The translations under genes were made by a program, and so were the position numbers. 64,000 nucleotides of DNA from Clostridium gelidum (GTDB lineage: Bacteria > Bacillota > Clostridia > Clostridiales > Clostridiaceae): assembly GCF_019977655.1 (NCBI RefSeq), contig NZ_AP024849.1, positions 741,001 through 805,000 on the forward strand, given 5' to 3'. The notes under the pieces were generated by a model that was given only the letters and a program-made list of their open reading frames with translations, was not told the origin of the DNA and did no database searches. Below, one piece after another: positions 35,621 to 43,677 of the stretch. The stretch's first letter is position 1. Each line of letters opens with the position of its first letter.

Positions 35621-35874
35621 ATACCCACAGTGGAAATCATACTTAGGCGTATACATCGCCGAAATTGAATACATATTTATTCCGTAGGACTGTGAAAATT
35701 TCGCTGGAAGCATTCTAAATGGAAGGTTGTTCCATTTAGAAGCTTCAGCAGCTTATTTTCAATGCCTACTTCACAAATATGTATCCAATTTCTCTGTTTG
35801 GATATGCTCCTAAGTATAGTAAATGTTGAATATAATACCAAGCATAAGTAAAATTTCAGTTGTGGGTATCTATA
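35616..35874. repeat. 259-bp palindromic element, TATAGATACCCACA family, copy 1
   Basis: Terminal inverted repeats of 30 bp match at 25 positions (TATAGATACCCACA at both ends). Inside, GAAATTGAATACATATTT and AAATATGTATCCAATTTC pair, so the element can fold into one long hairpin. A 334-bp copy lies at 53262 and a shortened inverted copy at 9934. No coding capacity. Confidence 0.85.
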
Positions 35875-35895
35875 TAAAAGAGTAAGTATATCAAT

Positions 35896-35952
35896 ATAGG
35901 GATAGTAGATAGTTTTGTTTTTACACAAAGCTATCTACTATCCCTATTATTT
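35896..35952 (+). terminator. Strong hairpin terminator downstream of the chemoreceptor
   Basis: Arms 35896-35912 and 35931-35947 are 17-bp perfect complements, followed by TATTTT. The following 250 bases up to 36200 are A+T-rich and hold no gene; the promoter of the ugp operon should be there. Confidence 0.8.
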
Positions 35953-36199
35953 TCTATTGATAAGAGCAATTTTATTCTTTTAGGCGTTACAGCAGCATTA
36001 TATTTCAATAGTATTTGTGCCAAAATAAATTCAAGGAAATTCTTTATATTTAGTATAAAATTAACTTTTATCTAACATAGTTTAACTTAAATTCAATATC
36101 AATTTAATACGCAAAGTTTATATTTAAAAAGTCGGATAAAGAAAAAATATAATTAGTATAAGTGTTGATTTGAATTAATTTTGGAAAGCGGGTAAATGT

Positions 36200-37393
36200 A
36201 TGGCAAAAGTTATTTTGAACCATTTAAATAAAAGGTATGACAATGATTATAAGGCTGCTAATGATATTAATTTAAATATTGAGGATGGAGACTTTGTGGT
36301 TTTAGTTGGACCGTCTGGATGTGGCAAGTCTACAACATTAAGAATGATTGCGGGACTTGAAGAAATTACATCAGGTGAATTATATATTGGGGAAAGATTA
36401 GTAAATAAAGTTGAACCAGTGGAGAGGGATATAGCTATGGTTTTTCAAAACTATGCTTTATATCCACATTTTTCGGTTTATGAAAATATGGCATTTGCAC
36501 TTAGAATAAAAAAAATGAATAAGAAAGAAATAGATAATAAAATACGGGAGACAGCCAAAACATTAGAACTTCAAGACTTATTAAATAGAAAACCAAAGGA
36601 ATTATCGGGTGGGCAAAGACAAAGGGTTGCGCTTGGACGTGCAATTGTTAGAGAGCCTAAAGTGTTTTTAATGGATGAACCTCTTTCAAATTTAGATGCG
36701 AAACTTAGAGTGTCTATGAGGAGTGAAATAATTAAACTTCATCAAAGACTTAAGACAACGTTCATTTATGTAACACATGATCAAACAGAAGCGATGACCA
36801 TGGGAAGTAAAATTGTTGTAATGAATAAGGGCGAAATTCAACAAGTTGCAGATCCAGTTACAATATATGAAAAACCAAGTAACAAATTTGTAGCTAGTTT
36901 TATTGGTTCTCCACAAATGAATTTCTTAAATGCGACAGTTGATAGAATTGATGATAATTTATACATTGAAAATGATTATTTTAAATATGATATCAAGCAT
37001 AAGGAATTAAGAACTATTCTTGAAGAGAAGTATTGTAGGAGTGAAGTGACAATTGGCATAAGACCTGAGGATATTGAAGTGGTTGAAGAAGAGAAGAGAG
37101 AATTTAATGAGAGCTTTAATATAGAAGAGAAAGAAAATAACGATGAAAATAATAATTTTCCGGATAATGAAGCATTAAGGTTAGTGGGTAAAACTGATGT
37201 TGCAGTTGCGGAAATAGAGTTTGTTGAAATTTTAGGTTCAGAAACTTACATACATTTTAAAATAAATAATAGCAATATGATTTGTAAGGTTAATGGAATT
37301 TTTAGAGGAAAAGAAGGACAAGTTATAAGAGTTAGGTTTAATTTTAAAAAGTCACATTTCTTTGATAAAGATAGTGAAATTAGAATTTATTAG
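36200..37393 (+). CDS. ugpC: Glycerol-3-phosphate/sugar ABC importer ATPase (UgpC/MsmK type)
   Basis: 397 residues, ATG at 36200 with GGAAAGCGGG upstream. Walker A GPSGCGKSTTLRMI, Q-loop VFQNYALYPH, signature LSGGQRQRVALGRAI, Walker B VFLMDEPLSNLDAKLR and H-loop THDQTEAM are intact. The C-terminal TOBE/regulatory part carries an acidic, Asn-rich insertion (about residues 298-328) not usual in the family. It heads an operon of importer genes plus a glycerophosphodiesterase, which points to sn-glycerol-3-phosphate or glycerophosphodiesters as substrate. Confidence 0.9.
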   Translation: MAKVILNHLNKRYDNDYKAANDINLNIEDGDFVVLVGPSGCGKSTTLRMIAGLEEITSGELYIGERLVNKVEPVERDIAMVFQNYALYPHFSVYENMAFALRIKKMNKKEIDNKIRETAKTLELQDLLNRKPKELSGGQRQRVALGRAIVREPKVFLMDEPLSNLDAKLRVSMRSEIIKLHQRLKTTFIYVTHDQTEAMTMGSKIVVMNKGEIQQVADPVTIYEKPSNKFVASFIGSPQMNFLNATVDRIDDNLYIENDYFKYDIKHKELRTILEEKYCRSEVTIGIRPEDIEVVEEEKREFNESFNIEEKENNDENNNFPDNEALRLVGKTDVAVAEIEFVEILGSETYIHFKINNSNMICKVNGIFRGKEGQVIRVRFNFKKSHFFDKDSEIRIY

Positions 37394-37398
37394 GAGGA

Positions 37399-38268
37399 AT
37401 GATGATGAAAAGTATATTAAATAAGATAGAGCCGTATCTCTATTTAGTCCCTTGTCTATTAGGCTTTTGGATATTTATGTTTTTTCCATTTATGAAAACT
37501 ATTTTCTTAAGTTTCAATATAACAAATGCTAATGGGGATGCTGTGGAATTTGTTGGGTTTGACAATTATAAAGAATTATTTTTATCTCCAGACTTTATGA
37601 ACAGTATTATTGTGACTTTAAAGTTTGTTTTGATAACAGCCATACCAGCAATAGTTATTGGACTTTTTCTTGCAGTTCTTGCAAATAAAAAGCTTAAGGG
37701 AAGTAAACTATATGAAGTTATGTTTGCAATGCCTATGGCAGTGTCTTCAGCAGCCGCTGCAATAATTTGGATGTTATTATTACATCCATCTATTGGAATT
37801 ATAAATTATATATTGAAAGCACAAATTGGGTGGTTAACAGATGAAAAAATAGCCTTGTATTCCGTAGCGTTTGTTACTGTATGGCTTAATCTCGGGCTTA
37901 ATTTTATATTTATTTTAACAGGACTAAAGAATATTCCTGATGAACTAAATGAAAGTGCTCAAATTGATGGAGCCAGAAGTGGAAGAAAATTCTTTAGATT
38001 AACGTTACCATTAATTTCACCAACATTGTTCTTTGTTGTATTTATAAATATGATTAATGCGTTTCAATCTTTTGGACAAATAAAACTATTAACTCAAGGT
38101 GGACCAGCTAATTCTACAAATGTAATAGTTCATGAAATATATAGAGAAGCATTTTTCAATAATAGATTTGAAACTGCATGTGCTGAATCAATAATATTAT
38201 TTTTTATAATTCTAATAATAACATTAATTCAGCTAAAATTTGAAAAGAAGGGGGTTCATTATTCATAA
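37399..38268 (+). CDS. ugpA: ABC importer permease (UgpA type)
   Basis: 289 residues, ATG at 37399 (GGAGGAATG upstream). Six membrane helices and the EAA loop ESAQIDGARSGRKFFRLTLP that docks on the ATPase. LTQGGPANSTNVIVHEIYREA is typical of UgpA/MalF-type permeases. The stop overlaps the start of ugpE by one base. Assignment to glycerol-3-phosphate depends on the neighbouring phosphodiesterase. Confidence 0.88.
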   Translation: MMMKSILNKIEPYLYLVPCLLGFWIFMFFPFMKTIFLSFNITNANGDAVEFVGFDNYKELFLSPDFMNSIIVTLKFVLITAIPAIVIGLFLAVLANKKLKGSKLYEVMFAMPMAVSSAAAAIIWMLLLHPSIGIINYILKAQIGWLTDEKIALYSVAFVTVWLNLGLNFIFILTGLKNIPDELNESAQIDGARSGRKFFRLTLPLISPTLFFVVFINMINAFQSFGQIKLLTQGGPANSTNVIVHEIYREAFFNNRFETACAESIILFFIILIITLIQLKFEKKGVHYS

Positions 38269-39089
38269 TGGAGAATAAAGCAAAAAAATATCTATTATAT
38301 GCCTTTAATCTTATACTTGGGATTATCATAATCTCACCAATACTATATGGACTTAGCGTAAGCTTGATGTCTTCAGATGAAATATTTTCGTATCCTCCTA
38401 GATTTATACCAGCACATATTAATTTTGATAATTACAAACAGGTAATAGAAACAGTTCCAATTTTCAGATTTATATTTAATAGTTTATTTGTTTCATTAGC
38501 CGTTACAATAGGACAAATAATAACTTCATGTTTAGCAGCATATGCCTTTTCTTATTTCGAGTTTAGAGGTAAAAATATGTTATTTATTCTATGTTTATCT
38601 ACTTTGATGATTCCATCTGAATCAACAATAATAGCCAATTACCTAACAATAGCTAAGCTTGGTTGGTCAGATACTTATGCAGGGCTTATAGTGCCATTTT
38701 TGGTATCTGCAATGGGAATATTTTTAATCAGGCAATATTATTTAACAGTACCTAAAGAATTGAAGGAAGCATCAACTTTAGATGGGTGCAGTAATTGGAG
38801 ATATTTTATTAAAGTATTGCTTCCTATATCTAAACCAGTAATATCATCTTTAGGAGTATATACTTTTCTAAATACTTGGAATCAGTACATGTGGCCATTA
38901 CTTGTAACAAATGCACCAGAAAAAAGAACTGTTCAAATTGGGATTAGTATGTTGCAATTTGCAGAAACTCAAAATATAGGACTAGTTTTTGCAGGGGTTA
39001 TAATGATTATTTTACCTTCTATAGTAATCTTTATAATTGGACAAAAGCAGCTTGTACAAGGAATTACTTCAGGAGCAGTAAAAGGATAA
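38268..39089 (+). CDS. ugpE: ABC importer permease (UgpE type)
   Basis: 273 residues, ATG at 38268 overlapping the ugpA stop; GAAGGGGG lies upstream inside ugpA. Six helices, EAA loop EASTLDGCSNWRYFIKVLLP, and the C-terminal FIIGQKQLVQGITSGAVKG that is typical for UgpE/MalG. It forms the second half of the importer channel. Confidence 0.88.
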   Translation: MENKAKKYLLYAFNLILGIIIISPILYGLSVSLMSSDEIFSYPPRFIPAHINFDNYKQVIETVPIFRFIFNSLFVSLAVTIGQIITSCLAAYAFSYFEFRGKNMLFILCLSTLMIPSESTIIANYLTIAKLGWSDTYAGLIVPFLVSAMGIFLIRQYYLTVPKELKEASTLDGCSNWRYFIKVLLPISKPVISSLGVYTFLNTWNQYMWPLLVTNAPEKRTVQIGISMLQFAETQNIGLVFAGVIMIILPSIVIFIIGQKQLVQGITSGAVKG

Positions 39090-39207
39090 ATAATTTGCTA
39101 TTTAAGAATTTTCTAAGATACAAATTTCTTGGGAGAGACTTCAAATATATACTGAACAATGAAAAAATATAATTTGAATTATAAATTAAAAAAAGATGGA
39201 GGTTTCT

Positions 39208-40569
39208 ATGAAAAAAAGAATTTTATCACTAATGGTTACAGCTTGTTTATGTATGAGTGCTTTGGCAGGATGTGGTGCAGGGGCTAGCGGTTCAAGTAGC
39301 AAAGCAGATGTAAAATCAAGTGAAAAAACACAACTCGTTTTCTGGCACTCAATGGGCGGAAAGGGCGGAGAGGCTATTAATACCCTAGTGGACAAATTTA
39401 ATAAGGAAAATAAGAATAACATTACAGTTACTGCGCAATATCAAGGGGAATATGATGATGCAATTAATAAGATAAAAAGCTCAAAAGATAAGAACACTTA
39501 TCCAGATATAATGCAGCTTTATGATCTTGGAACTAGATGGATGATAGATTCTAAGCTATCAACTCCAATGCAAAAATTTATAGATGATGATAAATTTGAT
39601 AATTCAGCATTAGAACCTAATCTTTTAGCGTACTATACAGTTGATAAGAAATTAAATTCAATGCCATTTAATTCATCAACACCAATTTTGTATTATAATA
39701 AGACAGCCTTTAAGGCAGCAGGATTAGATCCAGAAAAGGCTCCAGCGGATTTTGATGAAATTAAAACATATTCAGAAAAATTGACTAAGAAAGATGGAAA
39801 TACTGTTTCTCAATATGGATACTCTATGGCTATTTATGGGTGGTTTTTTGAACAATTTTTAGCAAAACAATTACAACCATTTGCAAACAATGGGAATGGT
39901 AGAGATTCAGGCGCTACAAGTGTAGACTTTAAGAATAATGGTGGCGGATTAAAGATAGTGAAAGCTTGGAAAGATCTTTACGATCAAGGCTTGCTTGGTA
40001 ACTTTGGTAAAAAAACAGCAGATACACAACAAGCTTTTATAGCAGGAAAAACAGCAATGTTTATTGATTCAACAGCAGGACTTAGTACTGTATTAAGTGG
40101 AGTTAATGGAAAATTTGAAGTTGGAACAGCATTTTTACCTAAAATAAATAAAGATGATAAAGGTGGAGTTTCAATAGGTGGTGCATCATTATGGATTATG
40201 AATAAAGATGATGAAGCAAAGCAAAAAGCAGCTTTTGAATTTATTAAATTCATGGTAGCACCAGAACAACAAGTTTATTGGAATGAACAAACAGGATATT
40301 TCCCAGTAACTACAAAAGCGTATGATTTACCAGAAATGAAAGATCATTTAGCAAAGACACCTCAATTTAAAACAGCAATTGACCAATTACATGCATCATC
40401 AGTTGAATCTAAAGGAGCACTTCTTGGAGTATTCCCAGAAGCAAGACAAACTATTGAAACAAACATAGAAGCTGTGCTTCAAGGAAAATCAACACCAGAA
40501 GAAGCTATAGATGCTAGTGAAAAATCAATAAATTCAGCAATAGAGAAGTATAATAAAGCTAATAAATAG
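39208..40569 (+). CDS. ugpB: ABC importer substrate-binding lipoprotein (UgpB type)
   Basis: 453 residues from the ATG at 39208 behind GATGGAGG; a start at 39196 would spoil the signal. Lipoprotein signal with LAGC, Cys at about residue 22, and a Ser/Gly-rich linker. The mature protein is of family-1 type, with LVFWHSMGGKGGEAIN, YDLGTRWMID and PFNSSTPILYYNK, resembling UgpB, which binds glycerol-3-phosphate or glycerophosphocholine. Surface-anchored receptor for the permeases above. Confidence 0.88.
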   Translation: MKKRILSLMVTACLCMSALAGCGAGASGSSSKADVKSSEKTQLVFWHSMGGKGGEAINTLVDKFNKENKNNITVTAQYQGEYDDAINKIKSSKDKNTYPDIMQLYDLGTRWMIDSKLSTPMQKFIDDDKFDNSALEPNLLAYYTVDKKLNSMPFNSSTPILYYNKTAFKAAGLDPEKAPADFDEIKTYSEKLTKKDGNTVSQYGYSMAIYGWFFEQFLAKQLQPFANNGNGRDSGATSVDFKNNGGGLKIVKAWKDLYDQGLLGNFGKKTADTQQAFIAGKTAMFIDSTAGLSTVLSGVNGKFEVGTAFLPKINKDDKGGVSIGGASLWIMNKDDEAKQKAAFEFIKFMVAPEQQVYWNEQTGYFPVTTKAYDLPEMKDHLAKTPQFKTAIDQLHASSVESKGALLGVFPEARQTIETNIEAVLQGKSTPEEAIDASEKSINSAIEKYNKANK

Positions 40570-40590
40570 AGATATATTAAAACTCAAAAT

Positions 40591-40630
40591 AAAGAGATAG
40601 AAGATATTTAAAGGTATCTTCTATCTCTTT
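40591..40630 (+). terminator. Perfect 16-bp hairpin between ugpB and the phosphodiesterase gene
   Basis: Arms 40591-40606 and 40615-40630 are exact complements with an 8-base loop. There is no long U-run after it, so it may protect the ugp mRNA 3' end or lower read-through into the last gene. Confidence 0.7.
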
Positions 40631-40688
40631 ACCATTAATGTTAGAATATACAATATATAGATTATAAAATAAAGAGGATGTGTTTAAA

Positions 40689-41402
40689 TTGAAAATTTTA
40701 AATATTGCTCACAGAGGATATAGTGGAAAATTTGATGAAAATACAATGATTGCATTTAGAAAAACAATTGAATATAAGGCTGATGGAATTGAGACAGATG
40801 TGCAATTATCTAAAGATAATGTGCCAGTTATAATTCATGATGAAACTTTAGATAGGACTACTGATGGTAAAGGATATGTTAAGGATTATACATTAGCTGA
40901 ACTTAAAAAATTTAGGACTAAAAGTGGAGAAGAAATACCAACGTTAAAAGAACTTTTAGAACTTGTAGCAGATTCAAATTTAGAAGTATTAAATTTAGAA
41001 TTAAAAAACAGTATATTTCCTTATGAAGGATTAGAAGAAAAAGTTTTAGCTATGATTTATCAATACAATTTAAAAGAAAAAATTATAATTTCGAGTTTTA
41101 ATCACTTAAGCTTAATAAAGGTAAGAAAGTTAGATAAAGAAATAAGACTTGGTGCTTTAACGGATTCAACTCTTGCAAATGTACCTCAATATTTAAATGC
41201 TATTTCAGTGCAATGCTATCATCCATGTTTTCCAAGCATATTAAATAAAGAATATATGAAGGAAATAAAAGAAGCAGGAATAATAGTTAATCCCTATACT
41301 GTAAATAAAGAAGAACATATGAAAATGGTTATGAAATTTAAAGTAGATAGTATAATTACAAATGAAGTTGAGAGATTATATAATTTACTAAAAGAATATT
41401 AA
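40689..41402 (+). CDS. ugpQ: Glycerophosphodiester phosphodiesterase (cytoplasmic UgpQ type)
   Basis: 237 residues from the TTG at 40689, which lies 11 bases after AAAGAGG; the GTG at 40680 is too close. It splits glycerophosphodiesters into an alcohol and sn-glycerol-3-phosphate. Catalytic motifs HRGYSGKFDENT, DGIETDVQLSKD and VIIHDETLDRTTDGKG supply the two His, Glu and Asp residues of the GDPD fold. No signal peptide, so it is cytoplasmic and fits hydrolysis of imported diesters. It closes the ugp operon. Confidence 0.92.
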   Translation: MKILNIAHRGYSGKFDENTMIAFRKTIEYKADGIETDVQLSKDNVPVIIHDETLDRTTDGKGYVKDYTLAELKKFRTKSGEEIPTLKELLELVADSNLEVLNLELKNSIFPYEGLEEKVLAMIYQYNLKEKIIISSFNHLSLIKVRKLDKEIRLGALTDSTLANVPQYLNAISVQCYHPCFPSILNKEYMKEIKEAGIIVNPYTVNKEEHMKMVMKFKVDSIITNEVERLYNLLKEY

Positions 41403-41465
41403 GACAGTCGATAGATTTGAAGTATTAGGCATATTAACAAGTCGAGGATGCGACGAAATCTTCTT

Positions 41466-41490
41466 AGAAGCAGAATAGCTGCTTCTTTTT
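41466..41490 (+). terminator. Terminator after the ugp operon
   Basis: AGAAGCAG / CTGCTTCT with 5-base loop and TTTTT. The rest of the 41403-41749 gap is A+T-rich with no gene seen. Confidence 0.8.
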
Positions 41491-41749
41491 AATGTGTATA
41501 TTTAATGTGTACTAGCTTTGTTAAGTTTTTTTGTAAACTGGCAAATCATTAAAAGGAAATAAAGCATAGGTAATTCTTGGCTTGTTAAATTTCAAATGTC
41601 AATAAGTTCATATTCAAAAAACTAGTACTCTAATAAAATCTGAATAGTATAGAAAATAATGGTATAATTTATACATGAATTTATTCTCACGAGTATTTAA
41701 TTATGAATTAAGTTAGTACAAACATAAATTATATTTAGGATGTGATTAT

Positions 41750-42250
41750 ATGAGTATTTATTCGTTTATAGCAACCGATTATGAAATACCAGAAGTAAAA
41801 AATTCAAAGGAAAGAATTATTACTGTGCAAGAAGCCATTAAATTAGGAGTAGAAGCACATAAATTTATGCCTTGGGAGAAAATGAACCCAGATGATAAGA
41901 TAATATTCTTTGAAAAAGAAAGTGATGTAGATGAACTGGTTATTAAAAAAGGTACTAACTTTGAGAAAAATGTGAAATGGTATACTCATAAACCATTCAT
42001 TTATTCAATACATTTTGAGTATTCGGAATTAAGAGTAAAACAATTATTAGAATACCTAAAAGAAAATATTAGTAAAGGACATCAATTAGAACTTTGGTTA
42101 ATATGGCTTGATGATAAGCAAAGTATTAAACCTAATATATTTAATTATGAAGAACTTTCTATACGTGATCTGAAGCAAATGTACGATTGTCAGGATAAAA
42201 AATATGTATATCATAATTGTATAATAATAGAAAAACAAAATTACATTTAA
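41750..42250 (+). CDS. Hypothetical protein, 166 residues
   Basis: ATG at 41750 after AGGATGTG. Soluble, acidic-aromatic protein with no signal or membrane segment: MSIYSFIATDYEIPEV at the start, then KWYTHKPFIYSIHFEYSE and HQLELWLIWLDD. The pattern is like small clostridial proteins sometimes seen in immunity or stress loci, but I do not recognise a named family. It stands alone between the ugp terminator and a small membrane protein. Confidence 0.7.
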   Translation: MSIYSFIATDYEIPEVKNSKERIITVQEAIKLGVEAHKFMPWEKMNPDDKIIFFEKESDVDELVIKKGTNFEKNVKWYTHKPFIYSIHFEYSELRVKQLLEYLKENISKGHQLELWLIWLDDKQSIKPNIFNYEELSIRDLKQMYDCQDKKYVYHNCIIIEKQNYI

Positions 42251-42346
42251 TATATTAGATAAGTGCACATATTTTTTTAAGTGTGTCACAAGTGAAAATT
42301 ATTACGTTCATATTAAATTTATAAATTAGTGACAGGAAGGCAAGAA

Positions 42347-42670
42347 ATGAATAAAAAATGGAATAATACAGTTTCTGAAAAGGTGGAATTTATAGGTCAT
42401 AAGATAATAGTTGGCATAGTCTTTTGGATAATATCAAGTGTTGTAATTACGTATCAACAAAATATAATTAAACAAACAGGGAAGGAGTTATTAAGTCTTG
42501 TATCTTATATATTGCCCTTTTTAGTTCTTTCATGGTTCATTTCCGTGAGCCGTAAAAAAAATCAATGGAAGCCATTTGGTAGCAATACGGATATAATAGG
42601 AATAATAATTATTATAACAGTTTCAGTAATATTAACTTTAACCATAGGCATGCTAAAAGTAATAATTTAA
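42347..42670 (+). CDS. Small membrane protein, 107 residues
   Basis: ATG at 42347 with GGAAGGCAAG upstream; an earlier frame from 42329 lacks a ribosome site. Three hydrophobic helices (about 17-38, 44-64, 80-104) with a short basic loop SVSRKKNQW. No family recognised. It starts a run of small membrane proteins (to 43392). Confidence 0.7.
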   Translation: MNKKWNNTVSEKVEFIGHKIIVGIVFWIISSVVITYQQNIIKQTGKELLSLVSYILPFLVLSWFISVSRKKNQWKPFGSNTDIIGIIIIITVSVILTLTIGMLKVII

Positions 42671-42723
42671 TGAACAATCTTCTTAAAAGGTGTAAAATTT
42701 TTATTAAGGGGAAGATGGTTATT

Positions 42724-42786
42724 ATGGAAAATTTCACTCCTTTGCTAGTTTTACTATCATTAATAGACAATTTCGCTGACATTTGA
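42724..42786 (+). CDS. Possible 20-residue hydrophobic peptide
   Basis: ATG at 42724 (or 42715) after AAGGGG; peptide MENFTPLLVLLSLIDNFADI is fully one hydrophobic helix with charged ends. Very short, so chance is likely. It is listed because two further small membrane ORFs with better ribosome sites follow. Confidence 0.25.
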   Translation: MENFTPLLVLLSLIDNFADI

Positions 42787-42886
42787 AATAATTAAGTAAT
42801 AAATAAGGTTTAGGATAATGGACGGTGAGCCGTATCATAAGTAAATGAGGACTTTACTAAAATTGGATAAATAATTAGTAGAAATG

Positions 42887-42921
42887 ACTTACCATATAAA
42901 AAGTGATATGGTAAGTTTTTC
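42887..42921 (+). terminator. Terminator in the small-protein region
   Basis: ACTTACCATAT (42887-42897) and ATATGGTAAGT (42906-42916) are perfect complements followed by TTTTCTT. Confidence 0.85.
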
Positions 42922-43018
42922 TTGTTATGTATATAATATAGTTATGTAGTGTAGAGGAATTAAATTTAAGAGCAATAAGTTGAGAGTTAATAATATAACA
43001 GGTAAAGAAGGATATTAA

Positions 43019-43147
43019 ATGGAAACTATAGCAGGTGTAATAGGAGTAATCATAATAATTATAATCGGAATGCTTTTTGGAAGAATTATGGAGATTGTAG
43101 GGTTAGTAACGGAGGTAATAGCTAAATTTTTTCGGAAACTGTTTTAA
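43019..43147 (+). CDS. Small membrane protein, 42 residues
   Basis: ATG at 43019 behind AAAGAAGGA. One long hydrophobic helix (residues 4-20, IAGVIGVIIIIIIGMLFG) then an amphipathic part ending KFFRKLF, giving a charged cytoplasmic tail. No family recognised. Size and shape match regulators of membrane complexes, or type I toxin peptides, but no antisense RNA is evident. Confidence 0.55.
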   Translation: METIAGVIGVIIIIIIGMLFGRIMEIVGLVTEVIAKFFRKLF

Positions 43148-43230
43148 GAGTTTCCAAAAAATTAATAGTAAGGTCAATTATGTAGAATAAATTAGAACAT
43201 GAATTTTGAAAATTCTAAGGGGGAATAATA

Positions 43231-43392
43231 GTGCAAGGGATATCCGTTGGTATTATAGTAGCAATAGCATTCATAGTATTTTTAGAAATGCTCAGATTTT
43301 TTAGAAAGATAGTAAATTCCTCAAGAGAAATAGATGAGTTAAAGAGAAAAGTAAATAATATTGAGCAATATATTAAAAATGAAAATAAATAA
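43231..43392 (+). CDS. Small membrane protein with coiled tail, 53 residues
   Basis: GTG at 43231 after AAGGGGG. One helix (about 4-20) and then a basic/acidic heptad-like tail (SSREIDELKRKVNNIEQYI) that should form a short coiled coil in the cytoplasm. No family recognised. It follows the 42-residue protein by 83 bases and may be in the same transcript. Confidence 0.55.
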   Translation: MQGISVGIIVAIAFIVFLEMLRFFRKIVNSSREIDELKRKVNNIEQYIKNENK

Positions 43393-43460
43393 CATTAGAT
43401 TAAGAACATGTGTCAAATGGTTGTGTAAAGTTTTATGTAGGAATAAAAGCAGTCACATAA

Positions 43461-43513
43461 AAAAACTAATGACTGATTTTTTAAAGTCACTATAAAAATC
43501 AGTCATTAGTTTT
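43461..43513. terminator. Bidirectional hairpin
   Basis: AAAACTAATGACTGATTTTT and AAAAATCAGTCATTAGTTTT (43494-43513) are perfect complements. It separates the small-protein genes from the convergent chemoreceptor and directly abuts the 159-bp element. Confidence 0.8.
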
Positions 43514-43514
43514 A

Positions 43515-43673
43515 GGCACATGAAAATAAATAACAAGTTCAAAACTGCCATGAATATTTTTCATTAGGCAAGGAAGTAAATTGCTATCATAGCGGGCCTA
43601 TTATGGCATTTTGCTGACACAGCATAATGGAAAATAGACTGGCAGATGTACTTGTTATTTATTTGATTGTGCC
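43515..43673 (-). mobile_element. 159-bp palindromic-ended element (MITE-like), copy 2
   Basis: Reverse-orientation copy of 29263-29421, the same length and about 91% identical by hand count (14 or so differences). Ends GGCACATGAAAATAAATAACAAG and (reverse complement) GGCACAATCAAATAAATAACAAG. It ends four bases before the stop codon of the chemoreceptor gene. Confidence 0.85.
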
Positions 43674-43677
43674 TTAA

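Noticed and set aside
35677..35928. 83-residue minus-strand frame
   Set aside because: Lies fully within the palindromic element at 35616-35874 and a terminator; composition reflects the repeat.
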